Source: a virus
DNA length: 64,000 nucleotides
Reading direction: 5' to 3' (one strand)
IMG/VR virus record: IMGVR_UViG_3300020192_000010
Span: 1-64,000 of that record
Shown: positions 44,088-54,704 of the stretch, in pieces
Position numbering within the stretch: the first letter of the stretch is position 1
How the letters are laid out: each line of letters starts with the position of its first letter
Made by a program: the position numbers and the translations under genes
Notes under the pieces: generated by a model
Databases searched by the model: none
What the model was told of the DNA's origin: nothing
Seen by the model: the letters and a program-made list of their open reading frames with translations, nothing else

Positions 44088-46829
44088 TTAGATTAGACCA
44101 ACGTTTACTTTGATGTAGATCCAATTTACTGGATATGTTGGTTGGACCTTGACCTTGACGTTCCACTGACGCGGATCGACAGAGTCACGCGCGACCGAGA
44201 GGCTATCGTATGCGGTGATAAGTCCCTGGCTGATGAACGATTCCAAGAGGCCTACTGCTCTCGACGTTAGCGAGGAAAGCAATGTTGCATCTTCTGGGAG
44301 TCCGATGAATCCTGCGAAGCCTTGACGAAGTGACTTAGCGATTCTGTCGCGGATGAAGATGATCGAGATCTCTTCTTCCTCTGGGAAACCGCTTTGAGTT
44401 GTGGTCTTTCCTTGGATAACGATACCGCCACCAGATACTGGTTGTACAACCGTGATACCTGCTGCGATCAATCTCTCAATAACAGTAGGCGAGAAACGCT
44501 TGGTGTTAAGGATAGTGAATCCAGAAAGAACCTTATTCGTCAGTGGGACAGCGATGTTAGGAATGCCGCTGAGGTACCCTGCACCTGCTGCTGCCATATA
44601 GAATCCGTCAAGAGCAACGTTTGCTCCGCCAGCCGATACGACAATCTCATCTGGATAGAAGTATACACAGCGGAACGTAGTTCCGAACGCATCTACAACA
44701 GAGTAGTTAGCAAGGTCTTCGGTGTTGCCAGATAGAACTTCCGCTACGCTGTCACCCTGAATGCCCTCGAACAATCCGATGTCTTCAACTGCCGCTGTCT
44801 TATTACCGAGAACGAACTCAGGAAGAAGTCCAGCGATTGCTCCAGTAAACAATACACGCTCGCGTCTGTTACGGATATTGCTCATCGTACGGCAGTGAGA
44901 CAGCGTGTTCTGGAAGATTGCGCTGATCGTCTGCTTTGGAAGAGGAACTACGATGTCGACATCGACAGTTTCGAGAGCTGCAAGAGCCTCTAGCCAACCA
45001 ACGTCATAGAAGTCTGCATCTCGTGCGTCTACGAAGGACACACGAAGAGAGTTTAGGTCAGGAACGACCGCCTGGTTAACTACAACGAACGAACCGACCT
45101 CATCTGGGTCGACGACCTGGAAATCAAGTACGGTCTCGTCTACGAAGTATTTTTTCAAAACTGCCTGCGTATTACTTACACCGGCTGAGATAAGGAATGT
45201 TCCATCGTTAACTGCATTAACAGCAGTCGTGATCGAGACATAACGATTGGAGAGCACACCGTACGTGCTGAAGTTAGCAGATGCGCTGGTCAGCGTACAC
45301 TTCGTACCATCAATACCGTCAGGAGCAATAATTCCGTCAGCAGCTGTAAAAACAAGGTTATCTGTTCCGATGTCGCGGACTTCAAACGTTACGCCAGTTT
45401 CAGACGTAAACAGAGGGAAGCTAACGGTAAGTGCTCCGTTGACTGCGGCAGTAATATCGAAAGTTCCGATATTAACAGCGTTGGTCGCGTCAAACAGCTT
45501 AAGCTCTTTACCAATGTCATTCGCGGTAAACGTGAATGAAGAACTGCTGAAGGTACCGACACCTGGGATTGCAAGACCTGCATCCATCGCACCATTAGAG
45601 CCAGACTTCGTTACCTGCGCGCGCTGCATTACAGTATAGAAATAGCTGTATGTAGAGACGGAGAAGATAAATGTCGACAATGTTGGTGTAGTGCTGGTAT
45701 CCGTGATGGTATTGAATGCGTGCTTGTTAGGAATAATTTGCGTTTCGATTCCAGTCGTTGGGCTGGTTACGAAGAAATTAATAGAAGAATCTGCGTCTGG
45801 AGATACTCCGACCGGAAGAGGGAAGATGTAATCTTCAACGTCGTCAGACGTTGCCTTTACCTCATTATCCAAATCGTAAGATGTACGACGAGGAAGTGCT
45901 GGTTTCGTTTGAAGGCAAACGATTCCTGGTGGTTGGTTGGAGAAAGCAAGCTGTCCGCCCAACGAAAGGTTGTTATCAGTACTTGGAGATCCGAAACGAA
46001 TCGCAACGTCTTCCATGTTATCGAAGAAACCAGGATCGTTAAGATCCAGAGTGCCAATGTACGTTGCGGTTAACGTATCATTCTTTAGAAGAACTCCGCT
46101 TCGTACTTTTACAGTAAAGGAATCACCTTCACGAAGAGTCGTTGCTCCCATAAGAGGGTTTTGCAGAATGCTAAAGGAGATGACGCCGTTGGTCACGATC
46201 TCGTCGTCAGAAAGCCAAACTACCGGATTACCATAACCATCGAGTGGTGTACCCGATACAGAGCCGAAGCTAAGAAACTTCGCTGTATTTACGATTGGGA
46301 CACCATAACCGTCACGCTGCACTGACGAACACTTGATCGTCCACGTTTCTGACGGAGCATTAACATCGTCGATGGTAAGGTTTTCAATTGTACCGGAACC
46401 GTAGTTAGTCGTTGAAGCCGAATAGAACTTACCACCTTGATCAACAAGGTAAGCCGTTTGAAGTTCTATTTCGCCAGTACTGACATCGATACGGTAATCA
46501 TACGCGTTATCGAATGTATTGGAATCGATTGCCTCTTCCAATCCAACCAATGGAATGCCGTTACGGTAAACCGTGGTACGATTAGCTATGAGGGAAGTTA
46601 TTCCCAAAAGGAAATGTCGACCATCTGCGCCACTGGCAGAGGTATACCCGGCATTGAGTCCGTCAAGGCCACCACCAAGGGCGCCTGAGACAAGTACCTC
46701 GCTACGAGTTCCCTCGCCCATGATTACAGCCAAACGGGTGCCGCCTGGGATCGAAACTCCAGTAGTTAAGGTCTCTACGTCTGTGTATGCACCGGGCGCA
46801 GCCCCTGAAGCCCCTTTTATATTAGCCAT
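44088..46829 (-). CDS. Contractile tail sheath protein
   Basis: This 913-aa protein is rather long for a sheath. The N-terminus (GVSIPGGTRLAVIMGEGTRSEV) and C-terminus (EEISIIFIRDRIAKSLRQGF, then DPRQWNVKVKVQPTYPVNWIYIKVNVGL) are typical of the sheath polymerisation core. The middle holds extra surface domains, including two DGYG loops. A contractile sheath marks the phage as a myovirus type. The gene has a GAGGAA ribosome-binding site and is followed 19 nt later by the tube gene. Confidence 0.92.
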   Translation of the reverse strand: MANIKGASGAAPGAYTDVETLTTGVSIPGGTRLAVIMGEGTRSEVLVSGALGGGLDGLNAGYTSASGADGRHFLLGITSLIANRTTVYRNGIPLVGLEEAIDSNTFDNAYDYRIDVSTGEIELQTAYLVDQGGKFYSASTTNYGSGTIENLTIDDVNAPSETWTIKCSSVQRDGYGVPIVNTAKFLSFGSVSGTPLDGYGNPVVWLSDDEIVTNGVISFSILQNPLMGATTLREGDSFTVKVRSGVLLKNDTLTATYIGTLDLNDPGFFDNMEDVAIRFGSPSTDNNLSLGGQLAFSNQPPGIVCLQTKPALPRRTSYDLDNEVKATSDDVEDYIFPLPVGVSPDADSSINFFVTSPTTGIETQIIPNKHAFNTITDTSTTPTLSTFIFSVSTYSYFYTVMQRAQVTKSGSNGAMDAGLAIPGVGTFSSSSFTFTANDIGKELKLFDATNAVNIGTFDITAAVNGALTVSFPLFTSETGVTFEVRDIGTDNLVFTAADGIIAPDGIDGTKCTLTSASANFSTYGVLSNRYVSITTAVNAVNDGTFLISAGVSNTQAVLKKYFVDETVLDFQVVDPDEVGSFVVVNQAVVPDLNSLRVSFVDARDADFYDVGWLEALAALETVDVDIVVPLPKQTISAIFQNTLSHCRTMSNIRNRRERVLFTGAIAGLLPEFVLGNKTAAVEDIGLFEGIQGDSVAEVLSGNTEDLANYSVVDAFGTTFRCVYFYPDEIVVSAGGANVALDGFYMAAAGAGYLSGIPNIAVPLTNKVLSGFTILNTKRFSPTVIERLIAAGITVVQPVSGGGIVIQGKTTTQSGFPEEEEISIIFIRDRIAKSLRQGFAGFIGLPEDATLLSSLTSRAVGLLESFISQGLITAYDSLSVARDSVDPRQWNVKVKVQPTYPVNWIYIKVNVGLI

Positions 46830-46869
46830 ATTATTTTCCTCAGTTAGTCAAAAGAATATCTTATTATTA

Positions 46870-47511
46870 CTATTTGTGACGAATTCGAGTTGCTCCATCA
46901 CTACAATTTTGTTTAGCCTGCAATGGCCTAAGGTTACTTAGCGCCCATAATTTTATGAAATTTTCGTCTGTCATAGACTTGAAAGGTAAACAACTTTGCG
47001 GAATAATATGATCGATATGCCAAGTCGTAGTGTTATTAGATGCCAATCCCCAGTTTTGCCAATTCATCCATGGCTCAAACTCGCTTTCTAAGTGACATTT
47101 CAATTCCTCTATAGAGTATGGTAAATATTGCGTAATAGAGGAACCATTCTTGCTTGAATTGAATCTCTTAAGAGTGTTTCTAATCAAACAAGATATATTT
47201 TTTCGGAGGCGAAATGTTGCATCATTAGCGCGGCGCAATTTTTGATTATAATTTCTTTTCAACTTTACGTCTTGGCGGCGACTATATTCTTTAGAATTCT
47301 CTCTTTTACTAGCAAGTAATTTCTCTCTATGTTGCGCGCGATAACTAGCTACCCTGACTTTTGAGGCCTCTTTGTTTTTAAGATAGCTAATATGTTTTAG
47401 TTTTTTAACACAATCTAGGCATGTTGCTCTAAAACGCTTCGTATCTGATCTAGCTTCAAAATTCACCGAAGTTAGCTCTTTCCATAATTTGCAATTAATA
47501 CAAGCCTTCAT
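46870..47511 (-). CDS. Free-standing HNH endonuclease with N-terminal zinc finger (paralogue of 16584-17237)
   Basis: This 213-aa protein has CxxC pairs (C4, C7, C31, C34), a basic middle and a C-terminal HNH core WHIDHIIPQSCL (about 165-176) followed by NLRPLQAKQN. The C-terminal half aligns closely with the other HNH protein (LPY, ELKCHLE, FEPWM.WQN, SLSNLRP). It overlaps the stop of the tail-terminator candidate by ATGA and sits just upstream of the sheath gene. AT-rich base use unlike the neighbours suggests a mobile, homing-type gene. Confidence 0.88.
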   Translation of the reverse strand: MKACINCKLWKELTSVNFEARSDTKRFRATCLDCVKKLKHISYLKNKEASKVRVASYRAQHREKLLASKRENSKEYSRRQDVKLKRNYNQKLRRANDATFRLRKNISCLIRNTLKRFNSSKNGSSITQYLPYSIEELKCHLESEFEPWMNWQNWGLASNNTTTWHIDHIIPQSCLPFKSMTDENFIKLWALSNLRPLQAKQNCSDGATRIRHK

Positions 47512-48290
47512 AATTCTGCTAAAACTTCTATTAGAGTTTGCTCATTATTTATTTGCAAATTAGCCGCGTCTGGGCCACTAACGTCGCCAAAATCCATTAC
47601 TAAACTAATGATTTCAACTATGTTATTAATTGGTACGTGCCTTCGCCATTCAGAACGAAATTGTAGAGTAATTGATTGTTTGTAAAGCTTATCGTTACGA
47701 TCGTCGGTCTCGCTTACTCCGCTTGCCTGAACACCTTTGATAAAAAACCCTGCTTTTTCTAAATTGTTGTGTTGAATGTCAGCAAAAAGTATCGCTACTT
47801 CTTGTGCTAGATTATCCCGTGCTGGAAGGCTTCTTGTGAAAATTTCTATTGAAATACTTCCTTCCCATGCTCCTGCAAATATAAAATGAGCCGGTACCGG
47901 GAACTTTGTTATGTTGCCGTACCCATCTTGGTATACCTGATAGTCCCATTGAACAGTGCCGCGTTCTCTATTAAATGAGATCGGAACGTAGTTGGCTCCA
48001 CCATGCTTGACTATGATTGCTGGATAAAACACAACATCCTGGCGATATGTTTCACCAATAAATAACCTGGTAGTTTGATTGTCTTTCAAACCGGCCTCTT
48101 GAACCAAATCGGTATGGTCTGTAGTCTTTGGATATCCCCACTCATCAGCTACGTAGTGATAATAGGTATCTTGACTAAAATGATCTCGTAATGTTGCAAT
48201 GACAATTTCTTTAGGAAAAATGATCATGCTATTCTGCGCAACATGATGCAGAATCGGCAGATCAGACCTAAAGAAGTTGTTAGTAGACAT
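47508..48290 (-). CDS. Tail completion/terminator candidate, 260 aa
   Basis: Located immediately before the sheath (except for the HNH insertion), where tail-terminator or neck proteins usually lie. Mixed alpha/beta: an N-terminal helix region, a beta segment with EVAILFADIQHNNLEKAGFFIKGV, and a strand ITLQFRSEWRRHVPINNIVEIISLVMDFGD near the end, similar in shape to gpU-like terminators. Homology is not certain. Confidence 0.55.
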   Translation of the reverse strand: MSTNNFFRSDLPILHHVAQNSMIIFPKEIVIATLRDHFSQDTYYHYVADEWGYPKTTDHTDLVQEAGLKDNQTTRLFIGETYRQDVVFYPAIIVKHGGANYVPISFNRERGTVQWDYQVYQDGYGNITKFPVPAHFIFAGAWEGSISIEIFTRSLPARDNLAQEVAILFADIQHNNLEKAGFFIKGVQASGVSETDDRNDKLYKQSITLQFRSEWRRHVPINNIVEIISLVMDFGDVSGPDAANLQINNEQTLIEVLAEL

Positions 48291-48314
48291 TATAGATATA
48301 GCAAAAAACTACCA

Positions 48315-49337
48315 TCAAACAGTATACTTTACAACCATTGGGGATATTTCAAATTCACCAGAGCCGGAAGCAAGTAGTGCATTGATATGAAATTTAACAA
48401 TGACTGTATTATCTTGGCCAACAACATAGTTGTCGTTACTCGAAACGTCCAACGTAACGTATTGTGTACCGGCACTTATGACGCTGAGTGTAGTGTCAAG
48501 ATCAAACGAATATGATGCTGATTGAGAATCAGTAAACGTATTAGCTCTAAGTTTTGGATCCAATATAGATCCTGTACCGGCAGAATAATTAGCGCTCACA
48601 ATTGGCTGTGATTTTGCAATAATCTCTACTAGATTGCTGCCAGCATTAGTGGTAATGGTAGCGGTCCCGGCAAACCAAACTCCAGCTTTAATAGACATTA
48701 TTTGAGCGCCTCTTGGCAGATGCTTATCCATGGCTGCATAAAAAGAAAAATCACGCCCGCCAGTGCTTCCGATTATAAATGAAGTATTGGCGTAATAAGA
48801 ATAAACCGCTTTATTTGTTATTTCATGAATAGCATTATAGTAGGCTATACTGTTAACTGTCGCAAAGTTGCTTGCAGGATGATCAACTCCCATCGGCACA
48901 ACAGCATATTTGATGTGGTTCTTATTTTTATCGATAACGTCACCGGCAGTTATGCCTGAGATGGTCGTTTCTGATGTTCCATTAACAGTGGTACTATCAA
49001 AATTATTGTTATTTATTTGATGGCCAGAAGAACTAGAAATAGCTATGTATGCAGTAATTGAAACGGCGGCGCGCGCAAAAATATTGTTTGTAATGATACA
49101 ACTGTTACCCTCTAAACTAATAAACGTGGCTGAAGCTGCTGGGGCAGTGAAAAAATTACCATTTACAACGCAGTCATCTGTTAAATCTAGATACGACGAC
49201 GATGTGGCTGATAGGTTATTATTTACGATGGAGGACTTGGCCGCAGAATCGATAAGTGCGTCGTACGCATAAACTCCTGAATCATAAATTCCATTATCTA
49301 TGGAGTTTCCCTCAATTATAACATTTGAACTTGTCAT
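48315..49337 (-). CDS. Beta-helix tail fibre/receptor-binding protein (copy 2)
   Basis: This 340-aa protein starts directly with parallel beta-helix rungs (VIIEGNSIDNG, SIVNNNLSA, CVVNGNFF, CIITNNIFA) and ends in a beta-sandwich-like C-terminal domain (about 180-340). It is a clear paralogue of the 49341-50354 protein (shared SGH.I..N.FDSTT.NGT.ET.I.G..A.DV.D.N.N pattern). The start lies 3 nt after the previous stop. It is probably a distal tail-fibre or spike module that recognises the host surface. Confidence 0.72.
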   Translation of the reverse strand: MTSSNVIIEGNSIDNGIYDSGVYAYDALIDSAAKSSIVNNNLSATSSSYLDLTDDCVVNGNFFTAPAASATFISLEGNSCIITNNIFARAAVSITAYIAISSSSGHQINNNNFDSTTVNGTSETTISGITAGDVIDKNKNHIKYAVVPMGVDHPASNFATVNSIAYYNAIHEITNKAVYSYYANTSFIIGSTGGRDFSFYAAMDKHLPRGAQIMSIKAGVWFAGTATITTNAGSNLVEIIAKSQPIVSANYSAGTGSILDPKLRANTFTDSQSASYSFDLDTTLSVISAGTQYVTLDVSSNDNYVVGQDNTVIVKFHINALLASGSGEFEISPMVVKYTV

Positions 49338-49340
49338 GAA

Positions 49341-50354
49341 TCACCCATATGTATACTTAACAAGTAGTGCATGAGAAAGGCTGGCGGTGGCTGAAGCAAG
49401 TACCTGTGGGCTAAGTGCAAGTTGTAAACAAACCTCATAATTTGGACTAATTTGGAAAATAGAGCTTGTACCTAGGTCAAGCTTCAAATGTTTTACAGTT
49501 CCATTAGCCAATGTCGCGACAGGGCCCGCGCCAATTATGAAGATTTGATCAAAAACAACATCTGCGGGAGCCATATAAGATCCAACATCTGTAATAATCG
49601 TCGCTATCGACCCAGTACCGGCGGTAATGTTGGCAGCCAAGTCCAGCGACCTGTAAAGCGCTAATGTAAAACCGCTATTGCTGATGGTACTCCATCCCGT
49701 CGTAGATGGCGCATTGTAACTCCAATCAACACCAATAACTCTTGCACCAATAGGTAACAAATCAGAGAGGTTCCAATTAGCATTAAGATCTGCTGTTACT
49801 GGAGACGCACTTAAATTGTAAAAAACAGAAGTGTATGCGCCAAGGCCTGTCGTCGTTGCCCGGTATCCCGTAGTTGTTGTTGCGAAAAAATTGGTAAGCT
49901 CCATGAGCTTATAGTATATTTGATTTCTATTACGATCCGTAACGTCAGCTGATAGGGCACCTACAATTGGTGTCTCTATAGTTCCATTTATCGTGGTGCT
50001 ATCGAAATAATTGTCGGTTATAGTATGACCGGATGTACCTGTAATATAAATATACGATTGAACTGTGCTTGAACCACGTACAAATTTATTGTTGTAAATG
50101 CTACATGTGCAACTTGTCAGTTTGATAAAATTGGACGATACTGACGAGTAGATATTGTGGAATGCGTTATCACTTACAACACTATCTGCCTGAATGTCCA
50201 GTCCAGTAACGGTGCTGGCTAAAAATGTATTGTTGTTGATTACCGCATCGCCTTTTATTAAGGCCAAAGTGGTATATCCATAAGTCTGAACGCCAGCGTT
50301 GTAATAATTACCATTATCGAAGGTATTCCCTTCTATAACTATGCTGCTATTCAT
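49341..50354 (-). CDS. Beta-helix tail fibre/receptor-binding protein (copy 1)
   Basis: This 337-aa protein has N-terminal beta-helix rungs (SIVIEGNTFDNG, AVINNNTFLA, SVVSDNAFHN, CSIYNNKFVR, HTITDNYFDS) and a C-terminal beta domain ending SHALLVKYTYG. It is paralogous to the next gene, whose C-terminus is more diverged. It directly follows the 1448-aa fibre gene, whose own end is also beta-helix, by 3 nt. It is probably a receptor-binding tip module. Confidence 0.72.
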   Translation of the reverse strand: MNSSIVIEGNTFDNGNYYNAGVQTYGYTTLALIKGDAVINNNTFLASTVTGLDIQADSVVSDNAFHNIYSSVSSNFIKLTSCTCSIYNNKFVRGSSTVQSYIYITGTSGHTITDNYFDSTTINGTIETPIVGALSADVTDRNRNQIYYKLMELTNFFATTTTGYRATTTGLGAYTSVFYNLSASPVTADLNANWNLSDLLPIGARVIGVDWSYNAPSTTGWSTISNSGFTLALYRSLDLAANITAGTGSIATIITDVGSYMAPADVVFDQIFIIGAGPVATLANGTVKHLKLDLGTSSIFQISPNYEVCLQLALSPQVLASATASLSHALLVKYTYG

Positions 50355-50357
50355 AAC

Positions 50358-53300
50358 TCACGCTCCGGCTACTGGATCTACTATGACCGCCGTATTTACT
50401 GTCGTGTACCCATAGTAATACTCAGTTAAAAACGTTGGATTAAATCCGGAAATTTTGTTATGCTTAATGATAAGTGTTGGGTTCTGTACAAGCAACGAGG
50501 ACGGTACGCGCATAGAAATATGAATCCAGCTTACTGTGTTTTCAGTAATGATTGCAGATCCTGAAAACATCGCCGTGCTAAACGTAGTGGCCGGACGAAC
50601 ACCGGGGACTGTTCCTATTAAGAATATTCCATTGTTCATTCCGGTAAATATGAAGCGGCACGTATTTCCTGATATGATCAAATTGTTATCTTTATCAGTA
50701 ATTGCTGTTGTATTATATACGTTACTTGGTGTAGCCTGACGCGTAAGGTAGTTGATGGCGCCGCATACGTTATTAGTAATTCTGCAGTTTATAGTAGTTA
50801 TAGCATTTCTAGTAGACGTCAGTCCTGTATTGTAATTAGAACTGATTGATATCATCTGGTTTTTATCACAGATGTTTCCATCGATCACGCAATTGGTAAG
50901 TCTGGCCGCAGTCGTGGAAGTAAGTATTGCTGCCGGAGCAGTAAACGCTATTACTGCACGTTTATCATCAGCCGCCCCTGTGTAAACAAATTTATTGTTT
51001 GATATGTTTACATTCTGTAGCGTTGACGTGTTATTTGAGTAATTGAAAACTAAGAATGGATGACGAGCCGCAACTGATGCTGTAAACTCACAATTTTTAA
51101 CTTCAATGTTCTCATTGGTATCAACTTCGCAGAACAAAGCGCCGCTTGTTGAGTTAACTAAGTTGTTGGTAGTGTATGACCCATCTGTCGATGCAACGTA
51201 TACGAATTTGATTCCATCAAACGATACATTGCTTCCTATGTTAAAAACAGTATCTCCTGACAAAGTAAACGTCGCACCGTCTCCGACAAACTTTACCAAA
51301 GTCTCGTAATCAAAAGTATATTCTTCGTCGAACGTAAAGTCGCCACGGACGCGTACCGTGTTGTTGTAGCTGGAGTTAAACTTCAGCCATGTATCAAGTG
51401 ACTCGAATGAGTCGAAGTTTCCAGAGTACTTCTCAGAAGTCCATGTAATAACTGGGGCCGATGAATCATCTTGGATGATTTTACGTGCGTCAGTAACGGT
51501 ATTGCTAAACGATACGCTGCTTATAACGTTAGAGCGCACCAACGCAATGATCGTTAGGTCTTTTCGTTTAACGGCCAAATCTGTAAACGTAGAACAATCA
51601 ATTCCATATGTAGCGGTTGTAATTGGATTGTAAACTGAGATTAAGCGCGTCGTACCAGTAGCAATATTAGAACCTAGTATGTCATAATCTGTAAGAGGTA
51701 TAATTTGAACATCGGACTTGGAGTTGATGCAAACTGCCCATGTTATTTTAGCAACTGGGGCTCCAGCATAGTATTCTTGAACAATCGGAATGCTTGCAAC
51801 GAAATTGTTTATTTCGCTAAACTTACCATTGACCAGAACGAGTCCGCCCTGAAATGTAAGCAGCATCGAGTCGGTCGTGTTGGTGCCGCTTACATAAGTA
51901 AGACCACGAACAACACCATTTTGGTGAGTGAATCGATCGCCAGCGGTAACGAAATCGATAGCCGAGTTAGAGAACTCATTCTCGCTTAGATTTCCAAACT
52001 GTCTTCCGTCACGTAGGTAAATAAGGCGATTAGATAATTCGTTATACAATACGGTGCCTAGAAAAAATACTTCTTGGTCATTCTGTAGAGATTCAAATAG
52101 ATCTATGCTAATGTCAACTGCGGCAAATGTTGCTACGGTATCGGCTAAGTCAAAAACGATGTCAATATAGTCTACGCCGGTTTCGTCGTAGAATCTGGTA
52201 ACCTGTCCTTTTTTACCAGTTACGACGGGACCTACATTAAGAACGCTACTCTTTCCTAGATAACCATCGTACACACCAGTCGTAGTGTTATACGATGTGA
52301 TTCTTAGATTAATAGATCGGATCCCACCGCTGAGGTAGCCGCGCAATTTTGTGGCGACTTTGATTAAATTTGTTTTTACAATCTGTGCGTTGCCGGTACT
52401 CAAATTGTACCGAGCGCGTTCGTGACTAAATGTATGACCGTCTGAGTCGACATAAACTTCAAACAATCGTTTGAATTTATCAGCGGAGGTTGAGTTAGCA
52501 ATGTTAAGTGCGTTGAAGCTGACCGAGTCGTCAGAGAAGTACAACTTAACTGCGATGGCTATTGTGGTGGTAGCGATGGCATTACCAGTCGCATGAACTC
52601 CGTTGTAAACCTCAATCGTTGTCTTGGTACATTCACCGCCGCATATGGTGTATGCGACATCGCTAATGATAAATCGTCCATAATCTACGTCGTTGTATTT
52701 GATATCTGTTTTGGCCAGAGTTGGTTGAACAACAATGGTTTTTCCTGGGCGCAGATCTGCCGTACGCAAATCCATCGGCACTTCATATTTAACCTTAACC
52801 GTCAACGTTGGAATAACTGTCTTAGATAACGTGGTCGCTTCCCAATAACGATCTCCGTACACGTCGGTGTACCCATCGCTAATTGCTCGTAGATTACTCC
52901 GCTCGTTACCATTAACATAATAGTTTTTGCTCTTTAGTGGAACGAAAACTCTTGTTGCCGCTTGAGACTGATTAATATTTACATACGATGTTTTGAACTG
53001 TGGGCTGGCTACGTTAGCACCAGCTACGCCGAAGCCAAACGGGTCAACCGCACCAGTCGTTGCGTCGCCAACTACGTTGTTCACAAAGATGTCTTCAATG
53101 ACATTTCCGCTTACATCGAGTGAGCCGCTTATGATTGAGAAACTTGCATTGCTGATAGAGTCAGCAAGCATGATTCCGATCTCTCCTTTATTTGAGAAGG
53201 CTACGAAACGATAGTTGTATCCCTCTCTACGGAAAGCTGAGTTGATTGACTCGACCACGCTGTCAAGAGTGTATTTGCTTGGAGTAACTCCAAGATTTCC

Positions 53301-54704
53301 CGTCACGTCAATAGCTGGTAGAATTAGTGACTTATCGAAAGGATTTCCAGTTGGGTAAAACTCAAGATACAAATTGTAGTGCTTGCGATTTAGCTTATCT
53401 GCATTGAATCCGATGCCAAGCGCTGCTGCGCCACGCGGATTAGATACCGTTACGCTTGGAATTTCTCCAAAAGAGTTGTTGGCGTGTGAAATGGCCAAAA
53501 CACCAAACTTGTTGTCACTGAATTTTGGTCTATCAATTCTCGCAACAGCGTTTGTGGTGTCGACGAGATTTCGTCCGTTAATACGTACAAGATATGAACG
53601 ATTAGGAGGATTACTTCCGTCGAATGTATAGCTTACAGAGTCGATGACGTATTGCGCTTCTACCGCACCGTAGTTGACAGTAATGATATCGCCGCTACGA
53701 ACTTGTGAGAACAAAGAATCGAAGTAGTAAGTAACGTCTGGTGTTGGAGTGAACTGAATGATATCATCTCCATTAACGTTGTTGTCTATCAGCGTCGATG
53801 CGCCTGCTGTCGCAAGGAAAGTCGTTACGCTTGTAAATGGTACAAGGCCTTGTCCGTACCCGTCGTTAGATAGGATCGTTCCACGACATGTACGAGAAAT
53901 TCCGTTTGTGTGATTGTTCTGCTGATGATTTGCATTAGCTGCGAAGCTGGCCTGGTCTACTGCATCAGCAAACCCTTGCATATCCGCAATCGTTCTTGAA
54001 AGAACAACGAATTCGTCACTGTTGACAGAAATTGCTGCGGCTGGGTGACCGTAGGTGTCACCGTTAGCGCTTGCTGTTCCGGTGGCGTTTTGGTGGTCAA
54101 CCAATTCGTCATTCATGCTGTACAAGAAGGCAGCTAAATTAGAACCACGCAAAGATCCAGTTTTGCTACGTGGGGCAACGCCACTAGGCCAAGAATATGC
54201 TCCGTCTCGGCTGTCGGTTGGCTCATCATTGATATCGATATGTGACACTACGTGACGAGCATTGGCCGAAGAAGATAAAGGATTCTGACCGTTGAGGTGC
54301 TTGAGGAAGTCCAAGCTAAGACTTGCCGTGATATCGATAATGTTATCAACGTCTGTCTGAACTGCCTGAATATCGTTGTACAGCGACTGCGTCGAATATG
54401 TAAGCGACAGCTTCGACTCAACAATACCTGCTGTAGGTGATACGTCAGCATTCGCTACGGGTCCGACTATGGCTCCAGCTGCGACAATGGCAGAGGATTT
54501 TAGTGCGCCGCTGGCCTCTATCGACACGCCAAGACGATCGAACAGTGTTCCGGCTGAACCAGATAGTGTTAGACCTAATTCTTGTTCGATGGCAAAAACA
54601 GCATCACGCAGCTGGTTAATGGCCAAGGCACCAATATCAGTAAGGTTATCATCTACTCTTATAATAGATGCGTCGTCGTCTAGTTGGTTTGGATAATTGC
54701 TCAT
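50358..54704 (-). CDS. Long tail fibre/spike protein, 1448 aa
   Basis: The N-terminus (ASIIRVDDNLTDIGALAINQLRDAVFAIEQELG, then NADVSPTAGIVESKLSLTY) is typical of tail fibres that attach to a baseplate. The centre has many beta domains. The last ~300 residues form parallel beta-helix rungs (VKNCEFTAS, VNISNNKFV, CVIDGNICD, CRITNNVC, LIISGNTC, LIIKHNKISG). Unlike the two small fibre genes that follow, it ends without a C-terminal cap domain. His-rich NHQQNNHTNG occurs about 255. It starts 89 nt downstream of the holin-like gene with a GGTGAGAT ribosome-binding site. Confidence 0.78.
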   Translation of the reverse strand: MSNYPNQLDDDASIIRVDDNLTDIGALAINQLRDAVFAIEQELGLTLSGSAGTLFDRLGVSIEASGALKSSAIVAAGAIVGPVANADVSPTAGIVESKLSLTYSTQSLYNDIQAVQTDVDNIIDITASLSLDFLKHLNGQNPLSSSANARHVVSHIDINDEPTDSRDGAYSWPSGVAPRSKTGSLRGSNLAAFLYSMNDELVDHQNATGTASANGDTYGHPAAAISVNSDEFVVLSRTIADMQGFADAVDQASFAANANHQQNNHTNGISRTCRGTILSNDGYGQGLVPFTSVTTFLATAGASTLIDNNVNGDDIIQFTPTPDVTYYFDSLFSQVRSGDIITVNYGAVEAQYVIDSVSYTFDGSNPPNRSYLVRINGRNLVDTTNAVARIDRPKFSDNKFGVLAISHANNSFGEIPSVTVSNPRGAAALGIGFNADKLNRKHYNLYLEFYPTGNPFDKSLILPAIDVTGNLGVTPSKYTLDSVVESINSAFRREGYNYRFVAFSNKGEIGIMLADSISNASFSIISGSLDVSGNVIEDIFVNNVVGDATTGAVDPFGFGVAGANVASPQFKTSYVNINQSQAATRVFVPLKSKNYYVNGNERSNLRAISDGYTDVYGDRYWEATTLSKTVIPTLTVKVKYEVPMDLRTADLRPGKTIVVQPTLAKTDIKYNDVDYGRFIISDVAYTICGGECTKTTIEVYNGVHATGNAIATTTIAIAVKLYFSDDSVSFNALNIANSTSADKFKRLFEVYVDSDGHTFSHERARYNLSTGNAQIVKTNLIKVATKLRGYLSGGIRSINLRITSYNTTTGVYDGYLGKSSVLNVGPVVTGKKGQVTRFYDETGVDYIDIVFDLADTVATFAAVDISIDLFESLQNDQEVFFLGTVLYNELSNRLIYLRDGRQFGNLSENEFSNSAIDFVTAGDRFTHQNGVVRGLTYVSGTNTTDSMLLTFQGGLVLVNGKFSEINNFVASIPIVQEYYAGAPVAKITWAVCINSKSDVQIIPLTDYDILGSNIATGTTRLISVYNPITTATYGIDCSTFTDLAVKRKDLTIIALVRSNVISSVSFSNTVTDARKIIQDDSSAPVITWTSEKYSGNFDSFESLDTWLKFNSSYNNTVRVRGDFTFDEEYTFDYETLVKFVGDGATFTLSGDTVFNIGSNVSFDGIKFVYVASTDGSYTTNNLVNSTSGALFCEVDTNENIEVKNCEFTASVAARHPFLVFNYSNNTSTLQNVNISNNKFVYTGAADDKRAVIAFTAPAAILTSTTAARLTNCVIDGNICDKNQMISISSNYNTGLTSTRNAITTINCRITNNVCGAINYLTRQATPSNVYNTTAITDKDNNLIISGNTCRFIFTGMNNGIFLIGTVPGVRPATTFSTAMFSGSAIITENTVSWIHISMRVPSSLLVQNPTLIIKHNKISGFNPTFLTEYYYGYTTVNTAVIVDPVAGA

